This document shows positions 1 through 9,025 of a stretch of 64,000 bases of DNA, piece after piece. How positions within the stretch are numbered: the stretch's first letter is position 1; each line of letters begins with the position of its first letter. The DNA is taken from assembly GCF_009557615.1 (NCBI RefSeq), contig NZ_CP045652.1, positions 3,782,001 through 3,846,000 on the forward strand, in the 5' to 3' direction. Both the position numbers and the translations under genes were made by a program. The notes under the pieces were generated by a model, which did not search any database, was not told the DNA's origin, and worked only from the letters and a program-made list of their open reading frames with translations. The DNA comes from Sphingobacteruim zhuxiongii. Its GTDB lineage: Bacteria > Bacteroidota > Bacteroidia > Sphingobacteriales > Sphingobacteriaceae.

Positions 1-2025
1 ACGACGCAATTGTTCTTCCATATCCATCTCTTCTGCCATATCTTTAATATCATCAAAAGAGGCCGATGTATCGACAATCCCTTTAGGTCGAGGAGGACGT
101 AAATTCGGCAACAATTCAACCTGGTAAAAGCCGTAATTTGCTGGCACATTCTCGTTATCTAATTGCTGCATCTTATTCATGATATACCCATAAGTATTAA
201 AATGACGTAAAACCCAAGGTTTAAGATGCCCCGTATAGTCAAACGATGAAAGCCCCGTTTTGGGTCTAGGGATTATACTAGATAAGAATAAACTCTCCCC
301 GATGGTAATTTCGGAAGGTTTCTTCCCAAAATAGTAGTTTGACGCTTCTGAGATGCCATAAACGTTTTTACCCCATTCAATCACGTTAAGGTAAATTTCC
401 AACAGCCGATCTTTGCTCACCTGTCCGGATTGCTCCATTAGCCAGACTAATAGTATCTCCTCAAACTTACGCATCATGGTTTTATTACGATTTAGAAACA
501 CATTCTTAACCAGCTGCATAGAGATCGTGCTCGCTCCGCGTTTAAACTTTTTCTCTTTAATATTCGTAACAATTGATAATTGGAACGCCTCTAATTCAAA
601 TCCTTTATGCTTATAGAAAAATGGATCTTCCGTATTTAATACCGTCTTTTTTAGAATCGATGAGATTTGATTCAATGGTGTGAACTGAGGATTACTTGGA
701 CCCACCATAATATCGCGCATTTTTGTCGTATCATTATAAGCCTCATAGATAAACGGTTGATTTAATGCGGCGATATCTGCTCTACCCCACTTCACAATTT
801 TTAGGCTCGAATCGTCTATCTTAGAATTAAACTTTAATTGATCAGGATCATTTAAATCGACTTCGAAATCCATATCATATTGGATATCCCCATCAACCTG
901 CAACCCATCTAGTTGATCAAATAATCCCTTTGGAATTGCATCAAAAAAGTTCTGCGCTTTGAACTTTCCGGTATGAACCGCCAAACTCAGTAATTTTTTC
1001 GGCTTACGCGTAAACTTAACGAGTGGTTCAAAAGTGAAGTCCTTTACTTGAACCTTCGTCCCCTCGACAAGCTGAACTGTATTCTCGGAAACATGAAATC
1101 CACCAAGCGCAGAAGCTGCCGGCAATATAATTTGCTCCGCAGATAAGCGTCGTTGAAAGACTTTTAAATTCTTGGTTGACCAACCTCCCAAAACCTCCAA
1201 AACATCCTTGCCCTTGCGAGAAACATCATCTAAATGAAAAGAAAGCTCATCGAAACTGACCCTCAATCCGAACTTCTTACGTAAGAAAGGGAGTTCTGCA
1301 TCTTTATTATCGGAAGTGATTTTAACACTCAAGGTTTGTCGGTCAGGATCGACTTCACCACTAAAATTCCATTTAGCATCCTGCTCGTTTAAAAAAACAT
1401 CAACATCGTAATCTCCGTTATTAATCTCTCCAACAGGAATTCGAACAATTTGTCTTCCTGAACTATCCTGATACGATAAGTTAACGTTGTTTAGGCTTAA
1501 ATCGCTAGGAACTTTTAGAAAAACTTGCTTGATAAGCCCATCTACAGTTTCCGCTAGCGTTCGACTGCTGCTATCAACTTTCGTAGAATCATTCGCCTTT
1601 TTTCTGAATAGAAAATCGTAGTTTGAGGTACTATCTTCTTTGACCAAAGAAATATCCGCATTCTCCATCTCAAGCGAACCAATTTTAATTGTCCCCGAGA
1701 TTAACGGAAATAATTTAATCGAAACTTTGAACTTATCCATAGCCGCAAGTTGATCTGCAGAATCGGGCACAACGCGGACCTTTTGAAATTCCACGGTTGT
1801 CAAACCTGCAAAATCATAGCTCCCGATACGCAAGTCGAGTTGGTAATCCTCTTTCAAATTCTTCTTCACTTTCACTACCGCTTGATCTAACATTTTGCCA
1901 CGAACTGACAGTCCCCAGAATAATCCGATCATTAAAATCGCAATGATAGAGCCACTGCTAATTAAAAACCATCTCTTTTTGAGGAACGAAAAATCAAGCC
2001 TTTTGAACCTTTCTTTTACCAGCAT
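1..2025 (-). CDS. AsmA-like / GT51 transglycosylase, 3' end outside window
   Basis: Open minus-strand frame from the ATG at 2025 that stays open to position 1, about 675 residues, C-terminus missing. The protein begins with a short basic cytoplasmic tail and one membrane segment (about residues 12-38). A long region follows that resembles AsmA-type outer-membrane biogenesis proteins. From about residue 430 there is a glycosyltransferase-51 domain: motif 1 EDPFFYKHKGF near residue 465, motif 2 RGASTISMQLVKN near 495, and a third block DRLLEIYLNVIEWG near 535. GT51 enzymes polymerise lipid II into glycan strands outside the inner membrane. No transpeptidase domain is visible, but the end is cut off. 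Alternative: a monofunctional transglycosylase with a large periplasmic N-terminus. GT51 assignment is firm; the role of the N-terminal part is inference. Confidence 0.85.
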   Translation of the reverse strand, partial: MLVKERFKRLDFSFLKKRWFLISSGSIIAILMIGLFWGLSVRGKMLDQAVVKVKKNLKEDYQLDLRIGSYDFAGLTTVEFQKVRVVPDSADQLAAMDKFKVSIKLFPLISGTIKIGSLEMENADISLVKEDSTSNYDFLFRKKANDSTKVDSSSRTLAETVDGLIKQVFLKVPSDLSLNNVNLSYQDSSGRQIVRIPVGEINNGDYDVDVFLNEQDAKWNFSGEVDPDRQTLSVKITSDNKDAELPFLRKKFGLRVSFDELSFHLDDVSRKGKDVLEVLGGWSTKNLKVFQRRLSAEQIILPAASALGGFHVSENTVQLVEGTKVQVKDFTFEPLVKFTRKPKKLLSLAVHTGKFKAQNFFDAIPKGLFDQLDGLQVDGDIQYDMDFEVDLNDPDQLKFNSKIDDSSLKIVKWGRADIAALNQPFIYEAYNDTTKMRDIMVGPSNPQFTPLNQISSILKKTVLNTEDPFFYKHKGFELEAFQLSIVTNIKEKKFKRGASTISMQLVKNVFLNRNKTMMRKFEEILLVWLMEQSGQVSKDRLLEIYLNVIEWGKNVYGISEASNYYFGKKPSEITIGESLFLSSIIPRPKTGLSSFDYTGHLKPWVLRHFNTYGYIMNKMQQLDNENVPANYGFYQVELLPNLRPPRPKGIVDTSASFDDIKDMAEEMDMEEQLRR

Positions 2026-2114
2026 AAATAGAGCGTTACTTCCTTAATAATTCGATAAAAATAGATAAAATTCATTAAAAACATCTTTATGACATGATAT
2101 TGTCCTTCTTTCCT

Positions 2115-2122
2115 TAAGTTTG
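2115..2122 (+). promoter_or_regulatory. candidate -7 element of mrp
   Basis: TAAGTTTG matches the Bacteroidota -7 consensus TAnnTTTG and lies 18 nt before the mrp ATG. No TTG at the usual -33 distance (nearest is only 12 nt upstream), so support is partial. Confidence 0.35.
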
Positions 2123-2140
2123 TAGGAATATTATGAAACC

Positions 2141-3202
2141 ATGATTACAAAACAACAAATATTAGATGCTTTGAGTAATGTGGAAGAGCCCGATCTAAAG
2201 AAAGATTTAGTGACTCTAAACATGATTGAGAACATCGAAATTCTACCTAATAAGATTAAATTCGACGTCGTACTTACCACTCCTGCTTGTCCTTTAAAAG
2301 GGCATATTGAACATGCTTGTCGTAACGCCATTGCATTTTTTGTTTCGAAAGAAGTGGAAGTTGAAATCAATATGACCGCTCGCGTCAAAGCTTCCGAAAA
2401 TGAACAATTAAAGAATATTAAAAATATTGTTTTAGTTTCTTCGGGCAAAGGTGGTGTAGGGAAATCGACCGTTGCGGCAAATCTTGCTTTAGCACTTTCG
2501 CAAACAGGCGCTAAAACAGGTTTATTAGATGCCGATATTTATGGACCATCGGTTCCAATTATGTTTGGTTTAGATGGCGCTCGTCCAGAATCAACACAAA
2601 CTGCTGATGGAAAAACGAAGATTGTACCCATTGAGAAATTCGGTTTGAAACTTTTATCGATTGGATTCTTTACTGACCCGAATCAGCCCATTCCTTGGCG
2701 GGGGCCAATGGCAACATCGGCGATTAAACAGTTATTCAATGACACCGATTGGGGTGAATTGGATTACTTAGTAGTCGACATGCCTCCAGGCACTGGAGAT
2801 ATCCATATTACGGTCGCACAACAGTACCCAATTTCTGGTGCGGTGATTGTAACGACGCCTCAACAAGTAGCCCTAGCAGATGCTATTAAAGGCATGGCGA
2901 TGTATCAAATGGAAGGTGTAGAAGTTCCAATTCTTGGCGTCGTTGAAAACATGGCATACTTTACGCCAGCCGAACTACCTGACAATAAATATTACATTTT
3001 CGGAAAAGATGGAGGGAAACGCCTTGCAGAACAGAACAACGTACCTTTCTTAGGAGAGATAGCACTAGTTAAAGCAGTGGCGGATGCAGGCGATAATGGT
3101 TTCCCTGTCTCTCTAGACGGGGACGACCCTGTATCAACATCGTTTAATGAAATTGCAGGCCGCGTGGCGCAAGAATTAAGCATTCTCGCCGCTCGAGCAT
3201 AA
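2141..3202 (+). CDS. mrp: Mrp/NBP35-type P-loop ATPase (Fe-S cluster carrier)
   Basis: 353 residues. An N-terminal MIP18/DUF59 domain (about 1-85, with the PACPL motif at 48-52) is followed by an Mrp ATPase domain with the deviant Walker A SSGKGGVGKST (100-110) and the VDMPPGTGD switch region. The family binds and transfers iron-sulfur clusters in the cytoplasm. The segment that in E. coli Mrp carries the C-terminal CxxC (after VENM) reads MAYFTPAELPDN here and contains no cysteine; in fact no cysteine occurs after residue 60. This looks like the usual Bacteroidota form, but how it would hold a cluster at the normal site is unclear. It stands alone, divergent from the GT51 gene and followed by its own terminator. 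Confidence 0.92.
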   Translation: MITKQQILDALSNVEEPDLKKDLVTLNMIENIEILPNKIKFDVVLTTPACPLKGHIEHACRNAIAFFVSKEVEVEINMTARVKASENEQLKNIKNIVLVSSGKGGVGKSTVAANLALALSQTGAKTGLLDADIYGPSVPIMFGLDGARPESTQTADGKTKIVPIEKFGLKLLSIGFFTDPNQPIPWRGPMATSAIKQLFNDTDWGELDYLVVDMPPGTGDIHITVAQQYPISGAVIVTTPQQVALADAIKGMAMYQMEGVEVPILGVVENMAYFTPAELPDNKYYIFGKDGGKRLAEQNNVPFLGEIALVKAVADAGDNGFPVSLDGDDPVSTSFNEIAGRVAQELSILAARA

Positions 3203-3229
3203 AGTTATAGATTCAAAGAAACAACTGAT

Positions 3230-3253
3230 GGCGACCTAACTGGTCGCCTTTTT
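3230..3253 (+). terminator. rho-independent terminator of mrp
   Basis: Stem GGCGACC / GGTCGCC (3230-3236 and 3242-3248) with a 5-nt loop, followed by five T. Confidence 0.85.
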
Positions 3254-3313
3254 CATGTCCAAATTTTCACAAAAAAGTAAAGTGCCTTTTTAAAATGTCC
3301 AAGTCTCTTCCAT

Positions 3314-3383
3314 TCTACATCCCTTTCACTTCCCTTTCAAACCCAATACAGATCCATACTTTAACCGATAAGGATAGGACATG
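3314..3383. repeat. 70-nt dispersed intergenic repeat, copy A
   Basis: Aligns without gaps to 43354-43423 in the same orientation, 54 of 70 positions identical by hand count. It contains the perfectly shared core TCCCTTTCAAACCCAAT and shared ends TCTAC and GGACATG. No ORF. It lies between the mrp terminator and the susD terminator, so it is not part of a gene. Function unknown. Confidence 0.6.
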
Positions 3384-3444
3384 AGTCGGATATGATTAAG
3401 CTTATGAGTGAACGTGCACAATGTAAATTGCGCAGCTCTACCCA

Positions 3445-3478
3445 ACAAAAAAAGGCCCTGCATAAGCAAGGCCTTTTC
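3445..3478 (-). terminator. terminator of the first susC-susD operon
   Basis: Stem AAAAGGCC / GGCCTTTT (about 3450-3457 and 3470-3477). On the minus strand it is followed by a run of T, 21 nt after the susD stop. Confidence 0.85.
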
Positions 3479-3498
3479 TAAATGTTTAGGAAGATTCC

Positions 3499-4950
3499 TT
3501 ATTTAACATCCCACCAAACTGGTTTATCAACTGTGATAGAACCTGGGAAATTAGCATTCGTAGTAATTTCACTATTAGGATAAGGTAAACGCAAAGGTTT
3601 TAACCCAGCACCTAAAGTACTTGCTACCGACTGAACAAAGAATGTAGGATAACCTGTTCTTCTCCATTCTGTCCAAGCTTCGAAACCTTGGAAACCACAC
3701 ATTGCAAAATACTTCTGTGTGATAATTGCTTTTGTGTTATCTGCAATACTAGTTCCGAATTTCGCATCTGGAGCTGTAGCGATGTAAGCTTTAGCAGCAT
3801 CAGCAGTTAAACCAGTAGCGTGGAAACTTTCTTCGATACCCGCGTTATAAAGCGCTTCTGCTGATCCTGATCCCCATCCGCGAGTTACCGCTTCAGCTTG
3901 TAAGAAGAAGCTTTCTGCAGCAGAGATTAATTTTGCAGGAGCAACTGCTGAGTTGTTATCAGCGCCATTAGCACCAACAAGTGCATTAGGAGCAGATGAA
4001 ACGTCTTTAGTTACATTGTAAGAACCTTGAGGAATTGAGTTAATTTCAGTAGCCTCTGGTCTTAGTTGATAGAATTTAAAACGACGTGGATCTTTATTAG
4101 CAATAAAGGCAGACACTGCAGTGCTACTTGCAACCGCATTTTGTGTTCTTCCTAATCCAAGCATTTCATTATACATCGGGTTCTCATTACCACCAGTGTT
4201 CGTATAAGTAATGCTTGCATCTTGCGTTAAGAAAGGAGCTTTAGCAGCATATAATGCTTTAATTCCATTTGCAGCTTTTGTTGAATTAACCGAAGATAGA
4301 CGCAAATAAGCACGTAAAGCTAAAGTATTTGCAAATGCTTCCCACTGCGCTTTATCACCACCGAAGATCATATCTTGAGATGTTACTTGTTCAGCAGTCT
4401 TCGTTTTCAATAATGCTTTACCTTTATCAAGGTAACTGAAGATAGAATCATATACTTCCGATTGTTGAGAATATGAAGGATTCATATATTCTTTACCTTG
4501 TAATGCTTCTGACAAAGGAATATCTCCAAACGCATCAGTCGCCATTTGAAAAGTGTATGCTTTCATAATGTAAGCAATACCTTTATAGTATTCTTGACCA
4601 ACAACTTCACTATTAATAATTTGTTCCGCATTTACCAATGCACTACGGTAGATAATAGACCATGCTCTATCAGTCGCTGTTGTCAATACACGGTACTGAT
4701 CAATCGTTCTGTATTGAGAAGAAGATGGGTTTTGCGTCCAAAATTGAGCCCAAAAGTTACCATACACTTGAAATGCATTCCCTGTAACTTGACTAGCAGC
4801 TGCTTGCACACTAGGCAATAACAAAGATGGAGTTGCTTTATCAGGATTATTCGGATTCTCATTGATATCCAAAAACTTGTTACAGCTAGTGAACGCTAAT
4901 GTGCTCACTACTGTTAAAACAAGGATCCTTTTAATATTTTTAATATTCAT
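3499..4950 (-). CDS. SusD/RagB-like outer-membrane lipoprotein, SusD_2 type
   Basis: 483 residues with a lipoprotein signal peptide (LAFTSC, lipidated Cys near residue 24) followed by NKFLDINENPNNP, typical of the SusD-like_2 subfamily. SusD proteins form the lid over a SusC transporter at the cell surface and bind the glycan, peptide or other ligand. The gene starts 14 nt after the susC stop, so the two are one operon. Alpha-helical TPR-like sequence continues through the middle. No catabolic enzyme lies next to the pair, so the substrate cannot be predicted; SusD_2 members are often found with non-glycan substrates, which is only a weak hint. It differs in family from the SusD at 9848-11389. 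Confidence 0.9.
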   Translation of the reverse strand: MNIKNIKRILVLTVVSTLAFTSCNKFLDINENPNNPDKATPSLLLPSVQAAASQVTGNAFQVYGNFWAQFWTQNPSSSQYRTIDQYRVLTTATDRAWSIIYRSALVNAEQIINSEVVGQEYYKGIAYIMKAYTFQMATDAFGDIPLSEALQGKEYMNPSYSQQSEVYDSIFSYLDKGKALLKTKTAEQVTSQDMIFGGDKAQWEAFANTLALRAYLRLSSVNSTKAANGIKALYAAKAPFLTQDASITYTNTGGNENPMYNEMLGLGRTQNAVASSTAVSAFIANKDPRRFKFYQLRPEATEINSIPQGSYNVTKDVSSAPNALVGANGADNNSAVAPAKLISAAESFFLQAEAVTRGWGSGSAEALYNAGIEESFHATGLTADAAKAYIATAPDAKFGTSIADNTKAIITQKYFAMCGFQGFEAWTEWRRTGYPTFFVQSVASTLGAGLKPLRLPYPNSEITTNANFPGSITVDKPVWWDVK

Positions 4951-4964
4951 CTTGATTGTAGAAT

Positions 4965-7900
4965 TTAAAATGACACTTTAAGATTGATACCGTAGTTTCT
5001 CAAAGATGGTTGCGCAGTAAAGTCAAAACCTTGAGCATTACCAGCACCAGCAGAGTTTACTTCCGGATCTGCATATTTGTTTTCGCTAGGCGTCCAAATA
5101 AACAAGTTGTTACCGAATAGACCAATTGAAGCCGCTCCAAATGGAGTTTTGGCTAATTGCTCTTTAGTGAATTTATAGCTAACAGTTAAGTTACGTAGTT
5201 TTACATAGCTACCGTCAATTACGTTCACACCTGCTTCCATCGATGGATAGTAATCTTGTTTTTCGTAAGTAACATCTGTATTTACTACTGAGTTACCATT
5301 TTGATCAAGAATAACTGAGTTCGGGAAAATTTGACCAAAACGATCACCACCAGTTTCAGCTGATGTACCCACAAAGCCCATAATATCTTTTGTACGAGAG
5401 AAGAATACTCCTCCTTGTTTCGTATCAAATAATGCGCTCAATGACCAGTTTTTGTAATTTACATTAGTACCTAAAGATGCCTGGTATTTCGGATTGTATG
5501 AACCTAAGTATTGTGCATCATCAGTTACTAAAGGAAGACCCGTGCTACTGCTTACGATTGTACGACCTTGATCATCAGTTTGATTAGTTACTGCGTATAA
5601 TTGACCGTAAGGTTTACCTACCGCTGCAACGATTGACATTCCAGAGAATCCACCTACACTAACCTGATCGATACCATCTAACAATTCAACAACATTAGAG
5701 TTATTCTTAGTGTACGTTCCGAATAATTCCCATGAGAAATTATCTCTTTTAATTGGCGTACCTCTTAATGTTAATTCTACCCCTTTGTTTGTGATTTTAC
5801 CAGCATTTACTACTGCAAAACCATAACCTGTAGAGTTTGCGATTGGAATTGGTAAGATTTGATTTCTTGACTCATTAGCATAGTATGTGAAATCAACAGA
5901 TAATCTATTTCTGAAAAATCCTAATTCTGTACCGATTTCAAAAGACTGCGTAATTTCAGGTTTAAGTTCCGCATTTCCGATTGTTGATCCAGCCATCAAT
6001 GCTGATACATTTCCGAATGGGAAAGTTGTGTTACCAAAACCAGCGTTAATTTCACCTCTTAAGAAGCTACTTACTGTTTGATATGGATCAGTGTCGTTAC
6101 CTACTTGCGCCCAGTTCGTACGGAATTTACCATAGCTTAGAATATCTTTGTTCTCGATTAACTCAGAGAAAACAAATGATCCACTTACGCTCGGATAGAA
6201 GAATGATCTCGCTTTCTTAGGTAATGTTGACGACCAGTCATTACGAGCTGTTGCTTGTAAGTACAAGAAGTTTTTGTAAGCAACATTTAAGTCTGCGTAA
6301 ACACCAACTAATCTTCTATTTGAAATAAAGTCAGAAATGTTGTTTAATGGACCATTACTGTTATCCAAGTTATATAATCCTGGAACAACTAAACCACCAC
6401 TTTCGTTAGTCGCAACGTTATTTGTTGTCGACTTACGTTGACGAATATTGTTACCCAACATGATTGAGGCATTCCAATCATCATTGAAATCATGTGTAGC
6501 AGTTACCATAAAGTCATGAACGATCTCATTCACATTCATTTGATCAATACGGTATTCACCATTACTTGATTGAATATTATCTTCTGAATAATTACCTGTT
6601 ACATTATCAGCTGGTAAGAATGAATATCTTGGAGATTCAGTTCTTCTGCGATCAGAATAATTATCTAAACCTACACGTTCTTGGAATGTTAACCATTCTA
6701 ATGGTTTGTAAGTTACGTTGAAGTTACCCGTGATACGGTTAACATCATTGTAGTTGTTGTGGTTTTCCAATACCCAATAAGGGTTCATCGAATATGCACC
6801 GTAATATCCGTACACGTCATTATGAGCAATACCATTAGCATCTACCCATCCGTAAGCATTGTATGGATTTGTTAGGTCTTTTGCACCTACGATATCAATA
6901 TCGCGAGGAGTTTGCAATAAGTTATTGTAAACAGAACTACCTCCTTGACCACCTCCAACATTGTTAGAGTTAATGCGGCTGTAGTTTACCGAAATTCCTG
7001 CACTGAATTTATTCGAGAAATCTGTGTGACCGTTAAAACGAACACCATATTTATTGAAATTATCTTTTTTACCAGGGTAAACACCGTCAGAGTTTAACGC
7101 GTTTAAACCTAAATAGAAAGATGATTTATCTGTACCACCTGAGAAACTTAAGTTGTTATCAGACGCAATACCTAAGTCAAAGAAATCACGAACGTTGTTT
7201 TTGATTGCTGAGTATGGTTTTTCTTGACGAACACCGTTTATAGATTGTCCCCACTCTTGCATCTCACCTGTGAAAGGAGCACCCCATGACCAGTTTTCTT
7301 TAGGATCATTATCAAAAAGCAAATCACCTGCTTTGTTGTAGTATGAATAACCTTGACCGTATTCATTCTGCATTTCAGGTAACTTCAAAATTGAAGACAT
7401 CGTGTTTGTTGAACTGAAAGTGATTTCGTTCTTAGCACCTTTTTGACCGCTTTTTGTAGTGATGATTAATGCACCATTCGACGCACGTGATCCATATAAT
7501 GCTGCAGCAGCAGGGCCTTTCAACACCGTTACTGAAGCAATATCATCAGGATTGATATCATTACCACGGTTACCAAAGTCTACACTTGACAATGAAGATG
7601 CACCACCAATAACACTTGAGTTATCAATAGGAGTACCATCCACAACGATTAACGCTTGGTTGTTACCAGCGATAGATGAACCACCACGTAATACTACGCG
7701 AGAAGAACTACCTGGAGAGTTAGAAGTAGATGTAATGTTTACACCTGCAACTTTACCAGCTAATGAGTTTAAAGCACTTGCATTCTTACCGTCTGTTAAT
7801 TCATCAGAATTTAACGTAGGCGCCGAATAACCTAAAGCTCTTTTCTCTCTTTTAATAGCATTTGCAGTAACAACAACCTCATCTAGAGACATTTGATCTG

Positions 7901-8186
7901 CAACTAATTGCACATTAACATTAGTTTGTCCTGCAATCTTAACTCTTTGAGAAGAGTACCCAATGTACGAGAAATTTAACACTGCGTCCGATGCCGCTGA
8001 AAGAGTAAATCCTCCATCAACATCAGTCTGTGTAGCGGTATTTGTTCCAACAACAGATACAGACACCCCCCCAAGAGCTTGTCCATCTGTAGATGTAACT
8101 TTACCACTCACTTGACGATTTTGTGCAAACGCTACCCCTACCAGGCAGGTAAACACAAAAATAAAGCTGAGTAATTTTTGTTTCAT
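4965..8186 (-). CDS. SusC/RagA TonB-linked outer-membrane transporter
   Basis: 1073 residues. Signal peptide ending at AFAQ, then a carboxypeptidase-regulatory-like beta domain (about 23-105), the SusC linker DEVVVTANA near 103-111, a plug domain containing VDGTPIDNSS and the conserved RGAS-like block LYGSRASNGALIITTKSG, and a C-terminal 22-strand barrel ending in aromatic KVSF. It imports a ligand captured by its SusD partner, using TonB energy. Predicted promoter at 8246-8276 gives a leader of about 55 nt. Signal-peptide region and first domain are very similar at DNA level to the paralogue at 11408-14581. No FecR/ECF pair is adjacent, and there is no STN domain, so it probably does not signal through an anti-sigma factor. 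Confidence 0.95.
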   Translation of the reverse strand: MKQKLLSFIFVFTCLVGVAFAQNRQVSGKVTSTDGQALGGVSVSVVGTNTATQTDVDGGFTLSAASDAVLNFSYIGYSSQRVKIAGQTNVNVQLVADQMSLDEVVVTANAIKREKRALGYSAPTLNSDELTDGKNASALNSLAGKVAGVNITSTSNSPGSSSRVVLRGGSSIAGNNQALIVVDGTPIDNSSVIGGASSLSSVDFGNRGNDINPDDIASVTVLKGPAAAALYGSRASNGALIITTKSGQKGAKNEITFSSTNTMSSILKLPEMQNEYGQGYSYYNKAGDLLFDNDPKENWSWGAPFTGEMQEWGQSINGVRQEKPYSAIKNNVRDFFDLGIASDNNLSFSGGTDKSSFYLGLNALNSDGVYPGKKDNFNKYGVRFNGHTDFSNKFSAGISVNYSRINSNNVGGGQGGSSVYNNLLQTPRDIDIVGAKDLTNPYNAYGWVDANGIAHNDVYGYYGAYSMNPYWVLENHNNYNDVNRITGNFNVTYKPLEWLTFQERVGLDNYSDRRRTESPRYSFLPADNVTGNYSEDNIQSSNGEYRIDQMNVNEIVHDFMVTATHDFNDDWNASIMLGNNIRQRKSTTNNVATNESGGLVVPGLYNLDNSNGPLNNISDFISNRRLVGVYADLNVAYKNFLYLQATARNDWSSTLPKKARSFFYPSVSGSFVFSELIENKDILSYGKFRTNWAQVGNDTDPYQTVSSFLRGEINAGFGNTTFPFGNVSALMAGSTIGNAELKPEITQSFEIGTELGFFRNRLSVDFTYYANESRNQILPIPIANSTGYGFAVVNAGKITNKGVELTLRGTPIKRDNFSWELFGTYTKNNSNVVELLDGIDQVSVGGFSGMSIVAAVGKPYGQLYAVTNQTDDQGRTIVSSSTGLPLVTDDAQYLGSYNPKYQASLGTNVNYKNWSLSALFDTKQGGVFFSRTKDIMGFVGTSAETGGDRFGQIFPNSVILDQNGNSVVNTDVTYEKQDYYPSMEAGVNVIDGSYVKLRNLTVSYKFTKEQLAKTPFGAASIGLFGNNLFIWTPSENKYADPEVNSAGAGNAQGFDFTAQPSLRNYGINLKVSF

Positions 8187-8222
8187 TTTGATTGTAATAA
8201 TTAAAGTCGTTCGCCGTTAACT

Positions 8223-8238
8223 GTTAAAAATTGTTAAA
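8223..8238 (-). promoter_or_regulatory. TTTAACA direct repeat in susC leader (copy 1)
   Basis: Plus strand GTTAAAAATTGTTAAA. Read on the minus strand it gives two TTTAACA units 10 nt apart, beginning 8 nt after the -7 box, i.e. about the first transcribed bases. A close match lies at the same place before the other susC (14631-14647). Confidence 0.45.
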
Positions 8239-8245
8239 CGGGGAG

Positions 8246-8276
8246 CAAATATATATTTTCAATAAAGATTGAACAA
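8246..8276 (-). promoter_or_regulatory. Bacteroidota-type promoter of first susC
   Basis: Minus strand TTG (8276-8274), 20-nt spacer, TATATTTG (8253-8246). Matches TTG-N17..23-TAnnTTTG. Predicted start of transcription near 8242. Confidence 0.7.
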
Positions 8277-8968
8277 GCAAAATGAATTGTTAATCAATTT
8301 TTTACGATTTATTCAAAATATCAGCAATTTTTTAAGGTTTTATTAAATATGGTATTAAAAACGGGGGTATTATTGTATTTATGAATAATTACATGGCTTA
8401 ATTGGATATATTCCGTTTTATCAAAAGTTAAAAAACAGATTAATATAACTACTGATTATCAATACTTTGTGTTTATAAAAAGAAATTGATTAATAAATTC
8501 GTAAGAAATTGAGAGATTTAGTGAGATATGCAACTAATTGTAAAAATTAATAGTTTTATACATCCTATATTAATTAATGGAAATTTGGTTTCAGTACTCA
8601 TTAACCGAATAAAAAACAGAAGGAGACAAAACCTTCCATATAATATTTGTTTTCAACGTATATCTATCGAATTAAGGAAGTTTTACAAAAAAGTGAGAAG
8701 AAAAAATTATAAAATCATCGAGTCGAATCGACAACACAAAGCAAAGTAAATAATTGGTACAATGGGAATTAACGGGATCAAGTCAGAACTTAACAAACGC
8801 TAGAATTCGTAAAATATCTAAAAGTTATAGTTCTTCTGTAACATTTAAGATTAAATGGATGCATATGTAACAATGATAATTCTTCAAGTGAGGGAAAAAA
8901 GTCATGTTAGATAGTACCGCAGATGTATTGCAATAAAATTAACTGATACTTGACTATCGGTAAAAAGA
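8277..8968. other. AT-rich gene-free interval
   Basis: About 690 bases between the susC promoter and the terminator of the next minus-strand operon. The only ORF (8528-8749, 73 codons) is Ile/Asn/Lys/Arg-rich with no recognisable motif and no start signal, so I do not call it. No convincing hairpin or repeat seen. Confidence 0.5.
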
Positions 8969-9002
8969 AAAAAGGGATGTCAATAAAGACATCCCTTTTT
9001 AA
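8969..9002 (-). terminator. terminator of second susC-susD operon
   Basis: Stem AAAGGGATGTC / GACATCCCTTT (8971-8981 and 8988-8998) flanked by A on the left and T on the right, so it could work in both directions. It lies 25 nt after the stop of the lipoprotein gene. Confidence 0.85.
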
Positions 9003-9025
9003 AAATCTAAAATATTTGGTTATCC

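Noticed and set aside
8528..8749. 73-codon ORF in the gap upstream of the first susC
   Set aside because: AT-rich composition, Ile/Asn/Lys/Arg bias, no motif, no start signal, no neighbour logic.
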